DNA from: Pocillopora verrucosa
Lineage: Eukaryota; Cnidaria; Anthozoa; Scleractinia; Pocilloporidae
NCBI RefSeq assembly: GCF_036669915.1
Contig: NC_089321.1
Coordinates: forward strand, 6,927,163 to 6,991,162
Direction: 5' to 3'
DNA: 64,000 nucleotides
The number at the start of each line of letters is the position of its first letter. Position 1 is the first letter of the stretch. The notes below the pieces were generated by a model that did not search any database, had not been told where the DNA came from, and saw nothing but the letters and a program-made list of their open reading frames with translations. The position numbers and the translations under genes were made by a program. Of this stretch, positions 46,025-59,676 are shown piece by piece.

Positions 46025-48288
46025 ATGTTGGACAATTTATTAGTAAACTTTCAAGCCGCATTCCTTTAAAAATTCTTGTAGATTTATAAACTAACAGTCT
46101 CGTAACATCATTTTTTCATTCTTGGTAACAGTTGGATGGCGAGCCATGATTTGCAAGAGTAGCTAAGTTCCTCAAAGAAGTAGTATGCAGCAGAAGCTGA
46201 CGCTAACTAATTTTTTTCACCGCCATTGAAATAGAATCCCTGAAGTTTTTACATTGGACGCTATTCATTAGTTCAAAGAATAGCCCAGCTCTTCGAGAAT
46301 TCTCTTTGAATGTGATTTATAAAATACGTATATATTTGAATCTTGCTTTACCAATCACCTGAAACGAAGAAAAGCCTCGCTCCACTTTAGTACAACTTTC
46401 AGTGTTCTTCGTAAAAATTTGAAGTTACGCGAAAAGGCATATATGATTCCAACTACAATTTATAATAGCAGAAGCTGCATTTCCACTACACGCTGTCGTT
46501 GCACGTGTTATCATCGACCCAAATCTTGTCTGCATACTCGAGCATGCGCACAACAGGTTTTTCTTTTCTTTTTTTTTCTCTGTTATCATAACCTCCAACC
46601 AAAATTTCCAAAGTCAGCAAGTTCATTTTACATAAGAGGACGCATGGCCGGTGTTTTCAAAATTATTTTCGGTGGACAATTAGACCACATTAGCTTGGAC
46701 CGTAGAAATACAGTTGGGTTTTTTGAAATCTTGATCCTCGTGGTGTGGAAGGGTGCCGTTGATTGTTAATGCTCTCCAAAACAAACAAACTTGTACAAGT
46801 GGGATGAAGGTAGAGAGAAGTTTAGTTAAGACCACGAATGGAAAAATAAATTAGAATGGTCGCAACCTTCTGTCCAAGTAACTATTGGTTTCACAATTTA
46901 ATTTGATCATAAGGCTGAGGTGAGGATTTGTTAACTTAACACGCGTAAATTCTATTGCAGTGAGTTTTTTTTTCCTATCGTCTTTTGTCATTACTGCTGT
47001 AATAGTGCTAATTGGTGATATGTCCTCGAAATTCTCTTTGCTGAGAAAGTTTTTATCAGACTCTCCCAGAAAAAAAAGAGGAAAATCTTAACGCCTGCGT
47101 GAATGTCCGACTTCTATATAGAATGTAGATCTGAGCAATTTTAGCTTTGCTCAACTCGCTCTCGTATCTATCTTTGTTTTCAGTACAATATCTTTCAATT
47201 TGGAAGCGGACACTTTGATATGATCGAACATCCTTTTACTAATTAAAGAGATTTCGGCAAGTTTTAATTGTACTTGATATCTCCCATCTCGTTCAAAATT
47301 GATTTCAAAAGAGCAATTTTTTTTCTTGACAAATAACGCTTCGAAAAAAAATTTTGGACTGAAAACTTAGACACTTTTCATGAACCAGTACATGACATTC
47401 AGACTGCATTTCAATTGTCTGCCCTTGCCATAAAAGACAGACGATACAAACAAGGGCTATTAAGAGTCTCAATAAATGCCAGTTTTTGGCCCTCAAAGGA
47501 AAGTTTAGAAAAACATCCTCCTCGTGTCTTTTGTGCGTATATTGGCCCGAGCATATCTATCAGAATATTTTGAAATATTTCCAACTGATAAAATTTCAAT
47601 GTTTACCCAACCGATAAGAACTTTTACTAGCCTGCAAGTTGTTCCCGGCTTTTCTTATTTTTTTCGAGAAAAAATTTCAGTCATGTTCTAACAGAAATTT
47701 CAAGCCAGAGATGCGGGTTAAACAAAACTTCTTATCAATAACAAATGATGGCTTTGTTTTTGTTATTCACTCGAGTGAGACAAAACAGTTCCAACAAATT
47801 CATAACCAAGAGCTAAAAGCCGTCGAAAATAAAGCAATTTACATAAACTTGGGTTCTGTTTGGCACGGGGTGTTTCACGACGTGGTAATTTATAATTTTC
47901 CTATTATGTGATATGAGTACAATGAGAAATTACCATAAGGACATGACCAAGATGTTTTTGAGAAAAATTGTCGAGTCTGGCTAATATTGATTATGTCATA
48001 TTGAATCTCTCTCTGTTCTGAGAATAAGATCTGGCAAAGCACATACGAGCTGATTCTCTCAAAACTACGGCTAGTAAGTATTACGTGTATCAAGACCTAG
48101 ACGAATTTATCACTTTCTAACACCTTATTGGATCGACAAAAGATGTATATTCTACCTACTTGGAAATAATATTGTGAGCTAGCAATTAATTATCTATTGT
48201 AGTTTGTAAATAAGCGCTTCTTGTTTTGACAGATATTCCTTCGGTTGTTAAGAATAATCCAATCAAGAGAGAAACAATGATAGCCTGT
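46025..48288. other. Gene 3 3' side and intergenic region
   Basis: No gene is supported. About 46480-46760 resembles 40270-40510, the 3' side of gene 2, marking the end of the duplication unit. Confidence 0.5.
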
Positions 48289-48380
48289 TATAAATACGAT
48301 GTTCAAATGTTTTCTTTAAAAGCGAAAAAAAGGACATCACATTTTCATATAGGACGAAGCGGAACAAAGCAAACATTCAG
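48289..48380 (+). promoter_or_regulatory. Possible promoter and 5' UTR exon of the VWC gene
   Basis: TATAAATA at 48289-48296 is followed by a short stretch ending AACATTCAG at 48380 with the donor GTAAGG. The next acceptor in this model is CCTAG at 52125, opening the exon with the ATG at 52188. Tentative: based only on the TATA box and splice signals. Confidence 0.3.
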
Positions 48381-51300
48381 GTAAGGATTATGGCCTACAG
48401 AATTAAAAAAATCAGGTTAATGACAGTTTTTGGTAGAAATCCTCACGAAGAACAAAGTACTCTTTGAAAAATAACGAGAAGTGCTTGAACCTGCAGGCTT
48501 CTGCTCATTAGACGCTGAATTGTCTTTTCATAACACAGCTGCATGAACTCTTAGTTTTACTGGCTTGCTTAAAAAAACTTTCTATATACAATTTTAAAGC
48601 ACACCTAAATCAAGGTGTTTATGGAATTTTTTGTAGAAATCCATTTGGGATACCAACTTCTCTTTGAAAATTAAGGAAAGCAACTAGAACCTGCATACTT
48701 CTGCTTAATAGATTACAGTATAAAATGACAAAACTAAATTCTCTTTCATCTTAAACTCATAACTTAACCCTTTAACTCTAAATAGTATATATCTTCGGTG
48801 CAAGCCCGAATCAAGGTCTTAATGTATTGGACTATTCCTTAGTAAGGATGTGGAATTAACTTTAAGATCTTTGATATAAAGACGAAAACTTTGGTGGTGC
48901 TTTTATTTTTTCTTCCTTCGGGATAAACTAGCATCTACATTCGTGTAGCAAGGGTTTTTTTTTCAAACATTTTCTGATCATGTTTTCATGCGCAAATTTT
49001 TTATTTTGTCCAGTAACTAAGGAGTTATATTAAACATATAAAATGAAAGCTGCACCTGAACATTAAGAATCTTTCATCCACTCCGATTAGCAGTTAGATA
49101 TTGGTAAATGGAAAACTCAAGTTCTCGGTCCGGGTGCTGAATATGCCAAGAAGAAGAAAACAAAAATGAGAAAAAGAAACGATGGAGAGGGGTAATGGAA
49201 AAAGAAGGGATATGAAAGCAGCTTATATCTTATAACATGCTACAATAAACTTTCTTGTGATCAGCAACTTACTCACCAAGTAGTTGGGAATAGACTGTTG
49301 CCAGTAGCGTTAATTCATTCAGTGGCTATTAATTATCACGCAACATGATGTCGAAGCACTCTAAGCACTCGGTTAGTCAACACATGCATGGATTACTGTC
49401 ATACGTGGAATAAACACAAGAGCCATATGAGTTTAAAATAACTTCTCACATGTGATTTTTAATTGTTTAAAATCTTTTGCTACTCAGCCATAGTCAGTCT
49501 ATTAACCCTTCGATCAATTTGAGTCCTAGGTTCGAATTTAATTTTTCTTCGTTCGAATTTGTTACCTTGTCGTACGTAAAGAAAATGCGAAATTGGTAAC
49601 CATAGATAAAATTAAACCTCAGCAAATGGTTACATTATAATTTCCGACTCAGACCCGATATTAAGGTATTATTTTAAGCCATATTGTACAGTTACACACC
49701 TTAAGTAAGTTACTGAAAAGTTAGATGAAGTAACCTGTTAAAGTCTCTCGTTTAAGTTGCTGGTGTTATTATTTCGTATTAGTTGGTAGTGACGAAGAAG
49801 AAGAGACAAGGAGACAATTCTCACGGTCCTCTTCAAAATATGAATGATGTGGAAAAAAAGAGAAAAGATTCAGTTGATTGCACGTAGATTTGAACCATTT
49901 CAGTCCATAAAAGTACCTAATAGGTGATATTTTATTGCACAAATGTTCTTCCTTGTTCCAACCAATCCACTGAAGGATCGTTCCTTCTCACTTAATTATT
50001 TTTGTCAGTGTTTTTGTTTTGTTCCAACCTTTTGTCTGTTTGATCGATGTTTTAATATAAGGCCATTTGAAATCATGCAGTTGCATATTTCTATTACCCA
50101 TGCAAACTGTCGATTGATTTCACAAGGTAATTTAGAATTATCTACTGAGTTCAGTGATAACGTAAATTGGCTACCGTAAAGAGTTTCAGATCTGACGTTC
50201 CGAGCGTCGGTTGATTTGGGCTGGAATGATCATGTTCACCGTGAGAAAGACTGCGGTTGGTAATACAGTCGAAGCTGTATTTAGCGGTCACTCCGTCTAA
50301 GCGTTCGGTTTTCAAATTTCCGAATTTTTTTCCCCGTAGTACTGTAATTTTCAACTCTAATAAGCGGTACGTCGTGCTCACCCCTTACTGAGTCCCGACG
50401 GCCTGATTGTATCGCTCAGGACCTGTATTGAACAATCAACTATAGTGGAACCACTCAAATAAAATTGGGGATAATCTTTAAAGTAAAATCTAATCCATGT
50501 TTAACTCCCGAAATCAATGTTAACAGTATTTTTGAGCGATATTTTGTACATGAGGGGTCAATTAGGCATAAAATGGCGTTTTTCATCGTTCTTTTATGAT
50601 ACCCCTATTCTTTGGAACCTGCATTAAGCGATCACCTCGCTATTCCCCATGAAATGCTCCTCCTGGACACGAAGTTGAGAAAGAAACTCGTTTCTGTTTT
50701 CCTCTTTAGCTTATCAACTCGAAATTCGAGATCAGTATAGCGCAGGTCCACTTCAAATTAATCTCTGGTAATGACCGTATAGAAACTTACATTTCTTTAT
50801 TCTATGACAATATCTACCTTTAGCAAAAGGGATATATGATCGATTTAAAAATAAATAGAAAAATAAAACTTAGTAGATTGACTACAAAAAGGCAGAAAAA
50901 GAGTTCAACCTTTTTCGCTTTGGAAACTTCAGTCAGTGTTAATTCAATGAAAAACTTAAGTTTACTATGTATAAATTTGTTCATGACGGCCATCCAGCGA
51001 CCAAACACACAAAATTTAATTTGACTCATTGTTAAATGGGATTATTAAGACAGGAATACGTCAAGTCTTCTTCTAAAGTGCCAGTTTCATAACAATATCA
51101 TAATTTGGTTAAAAGTGGGATTAAAGCTTTATATTTCGTTTTGATTAAAGTGTAAATAATTTGGCACTTTTCTTTTATGAGTTTAAAGCAGCGACTAATA
51201 TTATCTAGTTTTTCTTTTCAAGATATGTGATCAATTTGTGATGCGTCTCTTAAGATTTTCAAAAAAGACTTTTATAGTATTTAATGAAGTTCCATGAAGG

Positions 51301-52125
51301 TAAATCTTGCTCGAATTTCAGCATAGAAGAACGATTTTCACTAATTGAAGACTAAATGGATTTTCGACCTTGTAAACCGTCTTTTCGTTTCCATAGAGTC
51401 TCTAAGACTCTTTACGCTCTCGGGAAGAATTTTCTGCCTCATAAGGATTAAATATCTAATTTGAAAGGGTCTCTAGATTTCCAGTTCCTAATCTGTGTGA
51501 AAGAAGCTGTAAACGAAGGTAAAGTAAAGCTAAAAATGGTATCTCACAAGTGCCCGTTGTTTTACTCTAATCGTTAGTTTACCGATAGCCACAAAATCAC
51601 ATTTTACGAGGTTTGTAAATGGATTTTGGTGGTTAATAATAACGATTTTTTGCTGTGCTAATTGCTTATTTTGATAGCCTTATCTGTTCGCTGAGAAGTA
51701 AAGGAAGGTGTTTGACGAAATGCAATTATAACGAGGAACGAGAAAAGAATCAAAATAAGGCGAGGAATTCAAACAACAAGATTCTCTGCCGGTTTAATGA
51801 CACTTTCAAACACATGGGAGTGAAATTATTGTCGGAGCACGTTTGTAAATCGTAAATCGGCGATTCACCTGACAATATTTGATTAGTTTTAACTGCCAAA
51901 CATAGCAATGAGGTAATCAAATTGAGGTATTGCACGAAAAACTTCTTTACCAATGAAAGTAACGTAGATCAAAAGCAAAAAAGGGAAAAAAAAGAGAAGA
52001 TGTCGAAAAGCGTCCGAGGAACAAAGGCATAGTACTCAACATGTTTTTTTCCGGCAGTATTGTATGTTGCTTGTCAGTGAATTAACATATGTCCTGGAAA
52101 TCTTAATTTTCTTCCACAATCCTAG
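48381..52125. other. AT-rich gap, possibly intron 1 of the VWC gene
   Basis: No coding sequence is supported. 50130-50225 resembles the Penelope-like relics (GATAACGTAAATTGGCTACC) and 50264-50650 carries transposon-end-like sequence. Confidence 0.4.
50264..50650 (+). mobile_element. Possible degraded DNA transposon
   Basis: TACAGTCGAAGCTGTATTTA resembles pogo/Tigger-type ends (TA plus CAGTCGA). The right part ACCTGCATTAAGCGATCACC matches, inverted, GGTGACCGCTGAATACAGG near 18165-18190. No transposase frame is visible. Low confidence in class and borders. Confidence 0.3.
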
Positions 52126-52187
52126 GTTTCGTTCTGAGATTAGCAAAAAGAGACGAAGCAGAACTTCTCCAACAACCAAGAAAAGTG

Positions 52188-55100
52188 ATGAACGTAAGTA
52201 GGAACTTAATTTCGCTTTTTAAACTGCCAAGCACCAAGTTAAAAAGCTAAGAAAATATTTTGTCAGTAGGTTACCTTTTTTGATTTTTGCCACCAGAGCA
52301 AGATTTCATTACTGATTAAAGGAGCCACGCATGCACACCTGTTTTGATATCATCTCGGTGTTATGCCTTATTTCATTACAATAGGTAACAGGTAATGAGG
52401 GGTCGATTCTACCTCAACTTTTCGTATTTTTCATCAAAAATTTCATGGAAACACAGTTATTACAGCACAGTTATTACCTGACATGTTGGGATCATTTTTT
52501 TTCTTTTAAAAAAAAGACAGGTTAAACACTATTGATGATTTTTGTAGAAATGCTTCAATTTTGGCGTCATGTGTTTAACTCAAAAGCTACGACCCTTATT
52601 TTTTCATTGTCGATTAAAGTCAACGTATCGAAGTTTTAAAAATGTTAAGTAACAGGCTGTGACGTACCTTGACCTTTTTTTTTATTTACAGGTGATTTTA
52701 CTTGCTAGCGTTGTCTTAATGACAGCATTCGTAGTAAATGGCAATCCTGTTAAGGTTTGTAAAACAGTTTTTTTTTTTCATTGTCAAAACGCACAACCAG
52801 TCAGAATTCAGGCAGCTTTTAATCGCAGTGCTCATCGATAGAAATTTTAGCCGATCAAGCACAAGTCCTTAATTCTCTTAGATCTTTCTTCGTCTTCATT
52901 CCCGACAATTTCTATGGTGCATCCGGTTCAAACCCACAATCCTTTGTGGACTTGTCATTCTGGCCGCGCTCACCATCTCTGTTTTCTTTACTCCATAATC
53001 TTTTTTGTATTTCCAAATTAGAAATTCGCCGATCAAAAAGTGAACTGACATTTTCTTTTTTTCAGGGATCGAGGGACTTAAACGACTTACGTCGGTACAA
53101 AAGAGCAGGTACAGTTATCAGTTTCTAATGTTCTTCGCACCTCGACATTTGAATTTGTTGTTGCGTTCTTTCAAGAGAACCTCAGGTGTTCTCTATATTT
53201 CGTCTATTAACTAGCACCTTTTGTGCAGTCTTAACTCGCTCTTTTTTTCTTTTAACGAAATTCAAGGTCCTTCAAATTATGAACCAGTGGGTTGCTACAG
53301 TTCTGGGAAACTGAAAAAGGCGAAAGTATTCGGCAAGAAGTCATACAAGAAGATTAAAGCCGGAGCAGAGAGACCCATTGATCAGTGCAGTGAAGGCCAG
53401 GATTATGCCATCATTGGAATCCAGAGGATAAAGAAAGACATTTCGTGTTTAAATGGAAACGAAGCAAAATGGGACCCAAATGATTTCAAAGTGGAAGAAG
53501 AAAGCAAATGTCCCGGTGGAGCAGGATCGAAGAAGACAATCTTCATCTACAAGAAAAGCGTGAATCCAGGTAGAGGAAATTATAAAGCGATTTGCGTTTT
53601 TCAAACTTTTAATTTTCGCTGAAATTAAAATGTTTATAGCGTCAGGTACCCAACCTGCACGCAAATCGATTGTCCCATCATATGTGAGCTGAACGCTCCC
53701 ATTTTCGCTTCTATGAAAAGAACTGCCTTTAATGAACCTCAACATGATCCCTCACTTTCTCTATATCCTCTCTATATCTGCCAAGATAATCTTCATTTGC
53801 ATCCGTGTTTTTTCTGTTTCCTTAACTGGGCTGCGGCAAATACTGTGTCTGAGTGAACTTCTGCCACTCGGTTTTGCCTAACCTGTTTTTTTTTACCTAA
53901 CTCTTTGAAAATGCATCATCGCTAAAACCTAAAGGAGTTTGAGGGTAGCTAAAGGAAGGGTCATAGTCTACGGCTTTAGGATTTTCATTCACACTTAAAG
54001 TTATTAAGTTACAGGCAGTCTCCCGAAATTATCTTCTGAGACAACCACAAATCCCTTTCAATGCCTTGACTGTCCCTAGCCTCTCAATACTCGAAATTGT
54101 GGCTCAATTTCATGGCTGCAGTATATGCGCGCACATCGCCTGTCATATTTGAACCTGTAATTTCTTACCTCACAGAGTCTTCTGTTGCTCTGTGGTGTAG
54201 CATCGGTAGAATACTTCTAGGGACTCAGAATTTTTCCTTAGACCCACGCCCGAGACCATACGAAGACACTTCTTTCCTTAACCACATCTATGTTCCGTAA
54301 TGTCTTTTTAGGGATCGTAGCTGACGGAAAGTGCAGATACGGCGACAAAGTATTCAATGATGGAGAAGAAGCCCCAATATATCACAAGACAGGCGACGTG
54401 TTTAACGACTATTGTGAATTGTGTGAGTGTATTAAAGGAAACCTGACTGACTGTATGCACATCAAATGTGACACTGGGTTGATGGGCTGTAAAGAAATTG
54501 TTTATCCATCAGAAAGTGGGGAGTGTTGTCCGAAATGCAAATCAGAACCTTTAAGGAGAAGTAAGTATACTTCAAATACATTTTCAATGAAAAACTCCGA
54601 CTATTATAATGGTAATATTAACAATGATTATAATCAGGAATATGATGATAAAATCCGAACTCCGAGATAATAAGGCCTGAAGGAGACAGTAGTCACTGTA
54701 GAGAACTACATCTCCTGAGAACCAAAACTGCAATTAGTCAATCCGCTTTTTAATGCGCTGCTAGAGATGATGAGAACGAAATTCCCGATGAAAATCACCC
54801 CTGCATTACCCGAAAAACTTCAAAAATTGTAAACTTTTAAATTCTCACTCGATTTAGACAAGACTCAATACAAATGTATTACTGAAAGATATAGGTTAAA
54901 ATCAGTAATTTGATCCTGTCCTGAATAAACAATTTTGACTTATCTTTAATTTGGTGGTTTCAGAGTGCGACGGCAGGCGATCTTGGTTGAGTTACGAAGA
55001 TGACGTATGTTTATTTTGCGAATGCCACGGGCAAGTTTCCGCAACGTGCCGCGTTGTCAAACCTGCTTGCCAAGCTGTAAGTTGCAAAGATCCGGTTATC

Positions 55101-55486
55101 CCCGTCGGAGAGTGCTGCCCATATTGCGGTATTTACGAATTCTTTTTTCATCATAAGACTGCACATGATAACGGTGGTCCTTTTTTCCTTTGGCCACGGA
55201 TTAAAAATTAAACTGGAATTATGAGTGTCATATTGACGATATTTACCATAAAACTTTTAAATAAAGAGAAAGAAAATTGTGACCAGGGACAACAAAGGTT
55301 AAAGAAGGAAAAATGGCACTATATCTGTTGGTAAAATGAACGATGACGCATCAAGCTGTTTTGTTTTTCGTTGATCATAACGTTTCTTTCTTTTCTTAAT
55401 CAGAACCACAAACAACTCCTCCGCCAGTGTTTACAATCAAACCAACGGAGGATAGACCAGAACCACCCTTCCCATTTCCTTTCTGA
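52188..55486 (+). CDS. Gene A: secreted protein with 4-Cys domain and two VWC domains
   Basis: Likely extracellular matrix or growth-factor-binding protein; not recognised by name. Exons 52188-52193, 52692-52754, 53066-53108, 53267-53569, 54312-54560, 54964-55128 and 55404-55486 join in phase to 303 residues. The start codon sits in a six-base coding part (M-N); the signal peptide is VILLASVVLMTAFVVNG. A propeptide ends in RRYKR, a furin-type site, at about residue 36. Residues 38-138 form a basic domain with four Cys (GCYSSG, DQCSEG, ISCLNG, KCPGGAG), loosely like WSC-type folds. VWC1 (139-221) and VWC2 (222-276) each have ten Cys with CxxCxC and CCPxC. The Pro-rich end is EPQTTPPPVF to FPFPF. 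Introns after exon 3 are all phase 1. Confidence 0.85.
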
Positions 55487-58183
55487 AGTGAAATCAAGAA
55501 GTAAAGATGGTAAACCGTTGCTTAGTTCGTAATAAGGAATACGTCGTTGTTCTTATCTAGTTTTTTTCCTGTTGATCGTCTTCTTTCAGCTTCCAGTGAG
55601 CATTTCAGTTCTTTCTTTTCGACCTCTATCAGTATTTCATTTTTAATTTTTGTCAGACTACAATTTTTTCCAATAAGATCTCGTTTTTTTTTAATCTTCC
55701 GTGACTCTCTTTAGTGCTGCACTTTGAAAAAAAAAAGCATATATTCCTTCTGAATTAATAAGCGTCAATCTCTGTTCAATTCATTGGTCTTTGAAAACCA
55801 GCAGCACAGAACTTAACTAACTTTTCTGTAACTTATTTTCAGTTGCAGATGATCTACGAAATTTACAGTCTTATGGTGATTTCTCATCCTTCGTTAACTG
55901 TTGTATTCTGCAAATGTCATGTTGTTTTATAGAAATTACAACCAGAAATATTAAAAATGTTAAAAAGCAAGGAATTGGTTTAATTTATTGACTGTTATTT
56001 TATCTGGTGAGCTCCACATGCTTTTTGCATCAGTTTTCTTTGATAGCGTTATTGCAATTAGATGTAAGCGAATCGTCTGTTCATAGTTGCTATTTTCTAA
56101 AACATACTTCTCGCGCTAATTATTCAGGCTAAATCATTATTGCAAATTTGTCAAGATTCTCTCTTGAGATGGTCATGCGGCGCCTTTTACGAACATACAA
56201 AGAGAAAAAGAAAAAAAGCCACTCGTTTTAAATAGAGCGACGTGGCTTGAAATCTGCAAGTCTAAAGCCGATTTAACAAGAAACCTTGATGTGGAGGCGG
56301 TGAAATTGTGAAAAGTTTGTTGAGGGTTTTAATCGCCTCTGTAAAGTGGCCTTTATCCGCACAGAGTTCCTCTATCTGGGAGGCGATATAAATTAGTGCG
56401 CGCGTGTTAACTAAAATTCAATCCTGTGGCCAAGAAAGTGGAAGATGACTCTAATTTGCAATTATATCTATCCGCCTCACACTCAAACATGTAACTGAGG
56501 TTCCTTCCTCAAGGTATTTTGCGAAACATCACTCTGAGATAATATTGGTTGCGACACTTCCCAAACACAACGTTTATGATGTTCTATCGCCCCTCTCCTC
56601 TTCCTTACAATGTTTTAAAGTACTGATGCGTCCATACCATCTTGTAGACCAACATTGAGAGGGGCAGGGATTTCAGTAAGTGCACCAAGAAATGTGTCTG
56701 AGAGTATATCTCGCATGATACAATAATCCAACAAGCGGATCAATTTACTAGTTGTTAAAGTAAACTGTTTTTTCGCTAAAATGAAACTGTAGTGGCAAAA
56801 TTTCTAAATTTTGCCATCAAATCTATCAAAAAAGCAAAGAAGGTATCCCAGAGTTTTTGATACAAGGAGCACAATGCCAAAATCTTAATTAGTTTCTTGG
56901 AAGGGAGCACTTAGACATGACATAACAAGTGTTTTCTTTAGCATGTTTTGCCTGTGCGAAGTTTGTGGCTTCTTGATTTTCATAGACAATGAAGTAAGCA
57001 AACCGTAGCTGAAAAAAATGGAAATCATAAATGTCATTGTCTGATAAACGAAGAACTTAGCACCTTTTGTTACCTCCAGAGATTCTTCAAATGTCAAGGA
57101 TCACGTAAGCAAGACTTGCAGTCAAAAAGTCTTGATGCCATTAATAGAGTGCAATCCTATCAAGGGTCTTTCGATACCGTCAGTACAACATAATACTCAA
57201 ACCAAGTTGAATGTTCCTTGAATTTAGCATTGTTTATCTAGCTTAAAAAGCTTTAGCCCACAAGCGAATACAAAACAGAAATCCCGTAATTTATTGATGA
57301 ATTCGCCACTGACCAATCAGGAAAGACATTTTTTGTAGAGTAAAATAATGTTTGTTTTTGGTTTGGTTTCACATATCATTTGCATCTAGTAGCGACTGCT
57401 ACGTCTGCACAATAGTGCTACCAGTTTGTAAATGTTCCGGTAAATATTCAATATATCAAGTGAAAATATCCCGAATAATGACAACAAGATTGAAAAATAG
57501 TTTTTACTGCTGTACAATATAGGTTAAGCGTTAATCACTTAAAAGTTTAAGAAATTTCTCGTCGTATGATTTCCCTTGAGGCCAGATTACTTCCTTTATG
57601 AACTTAAAGGCGATAAGGATTAAATCTCCACCGGCCGGTGAGTTCTTTATCACGTTCTATCTTAATCACTTATGATATGGACTGATGGGGCTGGTTATAA
57701 CACGAAGTCTACAACCTAAACCACGGTTTTACGCAATCAGTGGGCCTTGGGCTTTCTCTATGAGAAGATTAATTTAATTAAACTAGTAATAATCAAAGAT
57801 TACTAAAGTGCATTCGATCTCTAGCAAAAGGTTTTCTTTTTTTTAATCGTACTGATTGTGCTGATCTGATCGAGGCTATTTGTGCCACATAACCAGCCAG
57901 CCGGTCCAAAATGGTGCCCAATACCTGAAATCGTATGGTATCCCGATCGATCCCCTTGGGACTGGTCCATAAAACCCTCGAGAGTGATTTCCGTAAAAAC
58001 GACACGATTAGTACGCGTTCTCCTTCGTCGAACGCAATAGATGTCCGTCCACTCTTAACACTCTTCACAAAAATAAATATACAGATAAGACCGTGAGAGA
58101 CCGACACAGTTTCGTTAAACAGTGGCTAAACTTTGTTTAAATAAACAGCCCATGAAGATTTTTACACTTTTTCTTTTCCACAG
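55487..58183. other. Non-coding part of duplication unit 1
   Basis: 3' side of gene A and upstream side of the peptide exon at 58184. TATAAA at 56387-56392 is conserved in unit 2 (60605-60610) with its surroundings, so it may be the promoter of the next gene, with an untranslated exon spliced to 58184. Confidence 0.45.
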
Positions 58184-58694
58184 ATGCTTTTTTTGGTGTG
58201 TCTTTTACTCTTTGAGGCATGCGCTGTGTCCATCAGTCCGATGATAAACCGCAATATGGAACGTGACTCCATTCGGGTAATATACAGCTGTGATGATCTC
58301 TCATAACGTGAAAACCGACGTCGAATAAGCGTTGTGTCCTGAACGTAATAATGAATAATAATAATGTTTATTTCTTATATTGTGCAGTCTAGCATGCGAT
58401 AAAGATATGATCGAGTGCGCAATATGATCGAGTGCGCAATTAATTATTATATTGGGCAGCCTTTCGCTGCTCATAAAACAGTGACTGTATTAAATCATAT
58501 CCTTTCTATTCTCCAAGACAATACAGTCTCGGCTTACGTCAGAGTGGGATATTTTCCTGGTGACAAACTGGCTCCCTTCCTCACTTTAAAGCGGTGATTT
58601 GTTTTCTTATTTTCAGGATAATTCAGATCCAGAGAACCATGAGTCCTCCATGGTACAAGCACGATATGCACGAGGCAAGAATAAAACGTCCTAA
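58184..58694 (+). CDS. Gene B: signal/propeptide exons, or a 56-residue secreted peptide
   Basis: Exon 58184-58276 follows CCACAG and codes MLFLVCLLLFEACAVS to RDSIR; exon 58617-58694 codes DNSDPENHESS to GKNKTS and stops. Phase 0 joins them into 56 residues with a clear signal peptide and no Cys after it. Alternatively exon 2 ends at 58674 in RYAR-G at a GC-type donor (GCAAGA), phase 1, like exon 3 of gene A (RYKRA-G). It could then splice to the terminal exon at 59591, giving 78 residues without VWC domains. The central exons seen in gene A are absent between 58694 and 59591. Close paralogue at 63235. Confidence 0.65.
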
Positions 58695-59256
58695 GAACTT
58701 GTAAAGTTCACCTTTAAGTCTCTTGTCCATAAATTATCCTACTTAAAAAACACACTGAATCGTAAAGCTCAGGAAACGGCAACATGATTATGTGTTATTA
58801 TGGACGAAAAATATGTCCAGCGCAGCCTAACTACTATTCTCTCGTAATTTTAGCGATGGCAACCTAATACAGATAGGTAAAAGTACGAATTTGTGGGATT
58901 GGAGTAAAGGTAAGGTGAAACATTGAGATTTTGCGCTTTAGGAACATTTTGAACGAATGACAGTAGTCGTCAACGTTCGTCCCGTCGTATTTACAACTTT
59001 TTTTTTTCTTTTTCATCTTAAGACTACACATGATAACGATGGTCGCTTTTTCCTTTTGCAAGGGTTTAAAAATTGAATTGGAATTATGAGTGTCACAATG
59101 ACGATATCTGCCATAAAATTGTTAAATAAAGAGGACGAATATTGTGGCCAGGGACAACAAAGGTTAAAGAAGAAAAAAATCGTGCATGAAACAGATCGAA
59201 AATCTGTCGCGGTTTCGAAAAAGTTTTAGCCGTTGAATTTTGTGGAATTGAATTTT

Positions 59257-59402
59257 TTAACCCTTTAATTCCCACGAGTGACCGAGACAGAATTTCTCCT
59301 CACAATATCGGTATAATACCCAGTGGAAAAGTGATGAGAAAAACCAAAAATATCAATTAGGGAATTATCAGTTGATCCAATACCAGATGATCTCCAAACT
59401 AA
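59257..59402 (+). mobile_element. MITE-like element, family M1, truncated copy 3
   Basis: Begins TTAACCCTTTAATTCCCACG and matches the family through TTATCAGTTGATCCAATACC, but the right end is missing. It is inside a stretch absent from unit 1, so the insertion came after the duplication or was lost from unit 1. Confidence 0.65.
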
Positions 59403-59590
59403 AGAGTCAAACAACACGGTTGGTGAATGTGCTTTCATCTTTGATGTCCAGTTCTCCAGGTTGTATTTTTCCAGAATCCGTAAAGCGTATATCACCACTG
59501 ATCATTTTCATTTGTTGGTAAAATGAACAGTGACGCATTAAGATGTTTTGTTTTTCGTTGATCAAAATATTTCTTTCTTTTATTAATCAG

Positions 59591-59676
59591 AACCACAAAC
59601 TCCTCCGCCGGTGTTCACAATCGAACCAACGGAGGATAGAACAGAACCATCCTTCCCATTTGCATTTCCCTTCTGA
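59591..59676 (+). CDS. Duplicated terminal exon of the VWC gene (orphan or gene B last exon)
   Basis: After TTAATCAG the frame (phase 1) reads EPQTPPPVFTIEPTEDR to FPFAFPF and stops: the same exon as 55404-55486 with small in-frame changes. No VWC exons lie between 55486 and 59591. It may be the last exon of gene B, an alternative last exon for gene A, or a relic. The open frame and acceptor are intact. Confidence 0.6.

Larger units (their letters stand above)
55137..58985 (+). repeat. Tandem segmental duplication, unit 1
   Basis: Matches 58990-63928 along its length (for example ACAATTTTTTCCAATA, GACCAATCAGGAA, CACTTAAAAGTTTAAG). It contains the last exon of gene A (55404-55486) and the signal/propeptide exons at 58184 and 58617. 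It has about 110 bases near 58347-58455 that unit 2 lacks. Confidence 0.88.
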
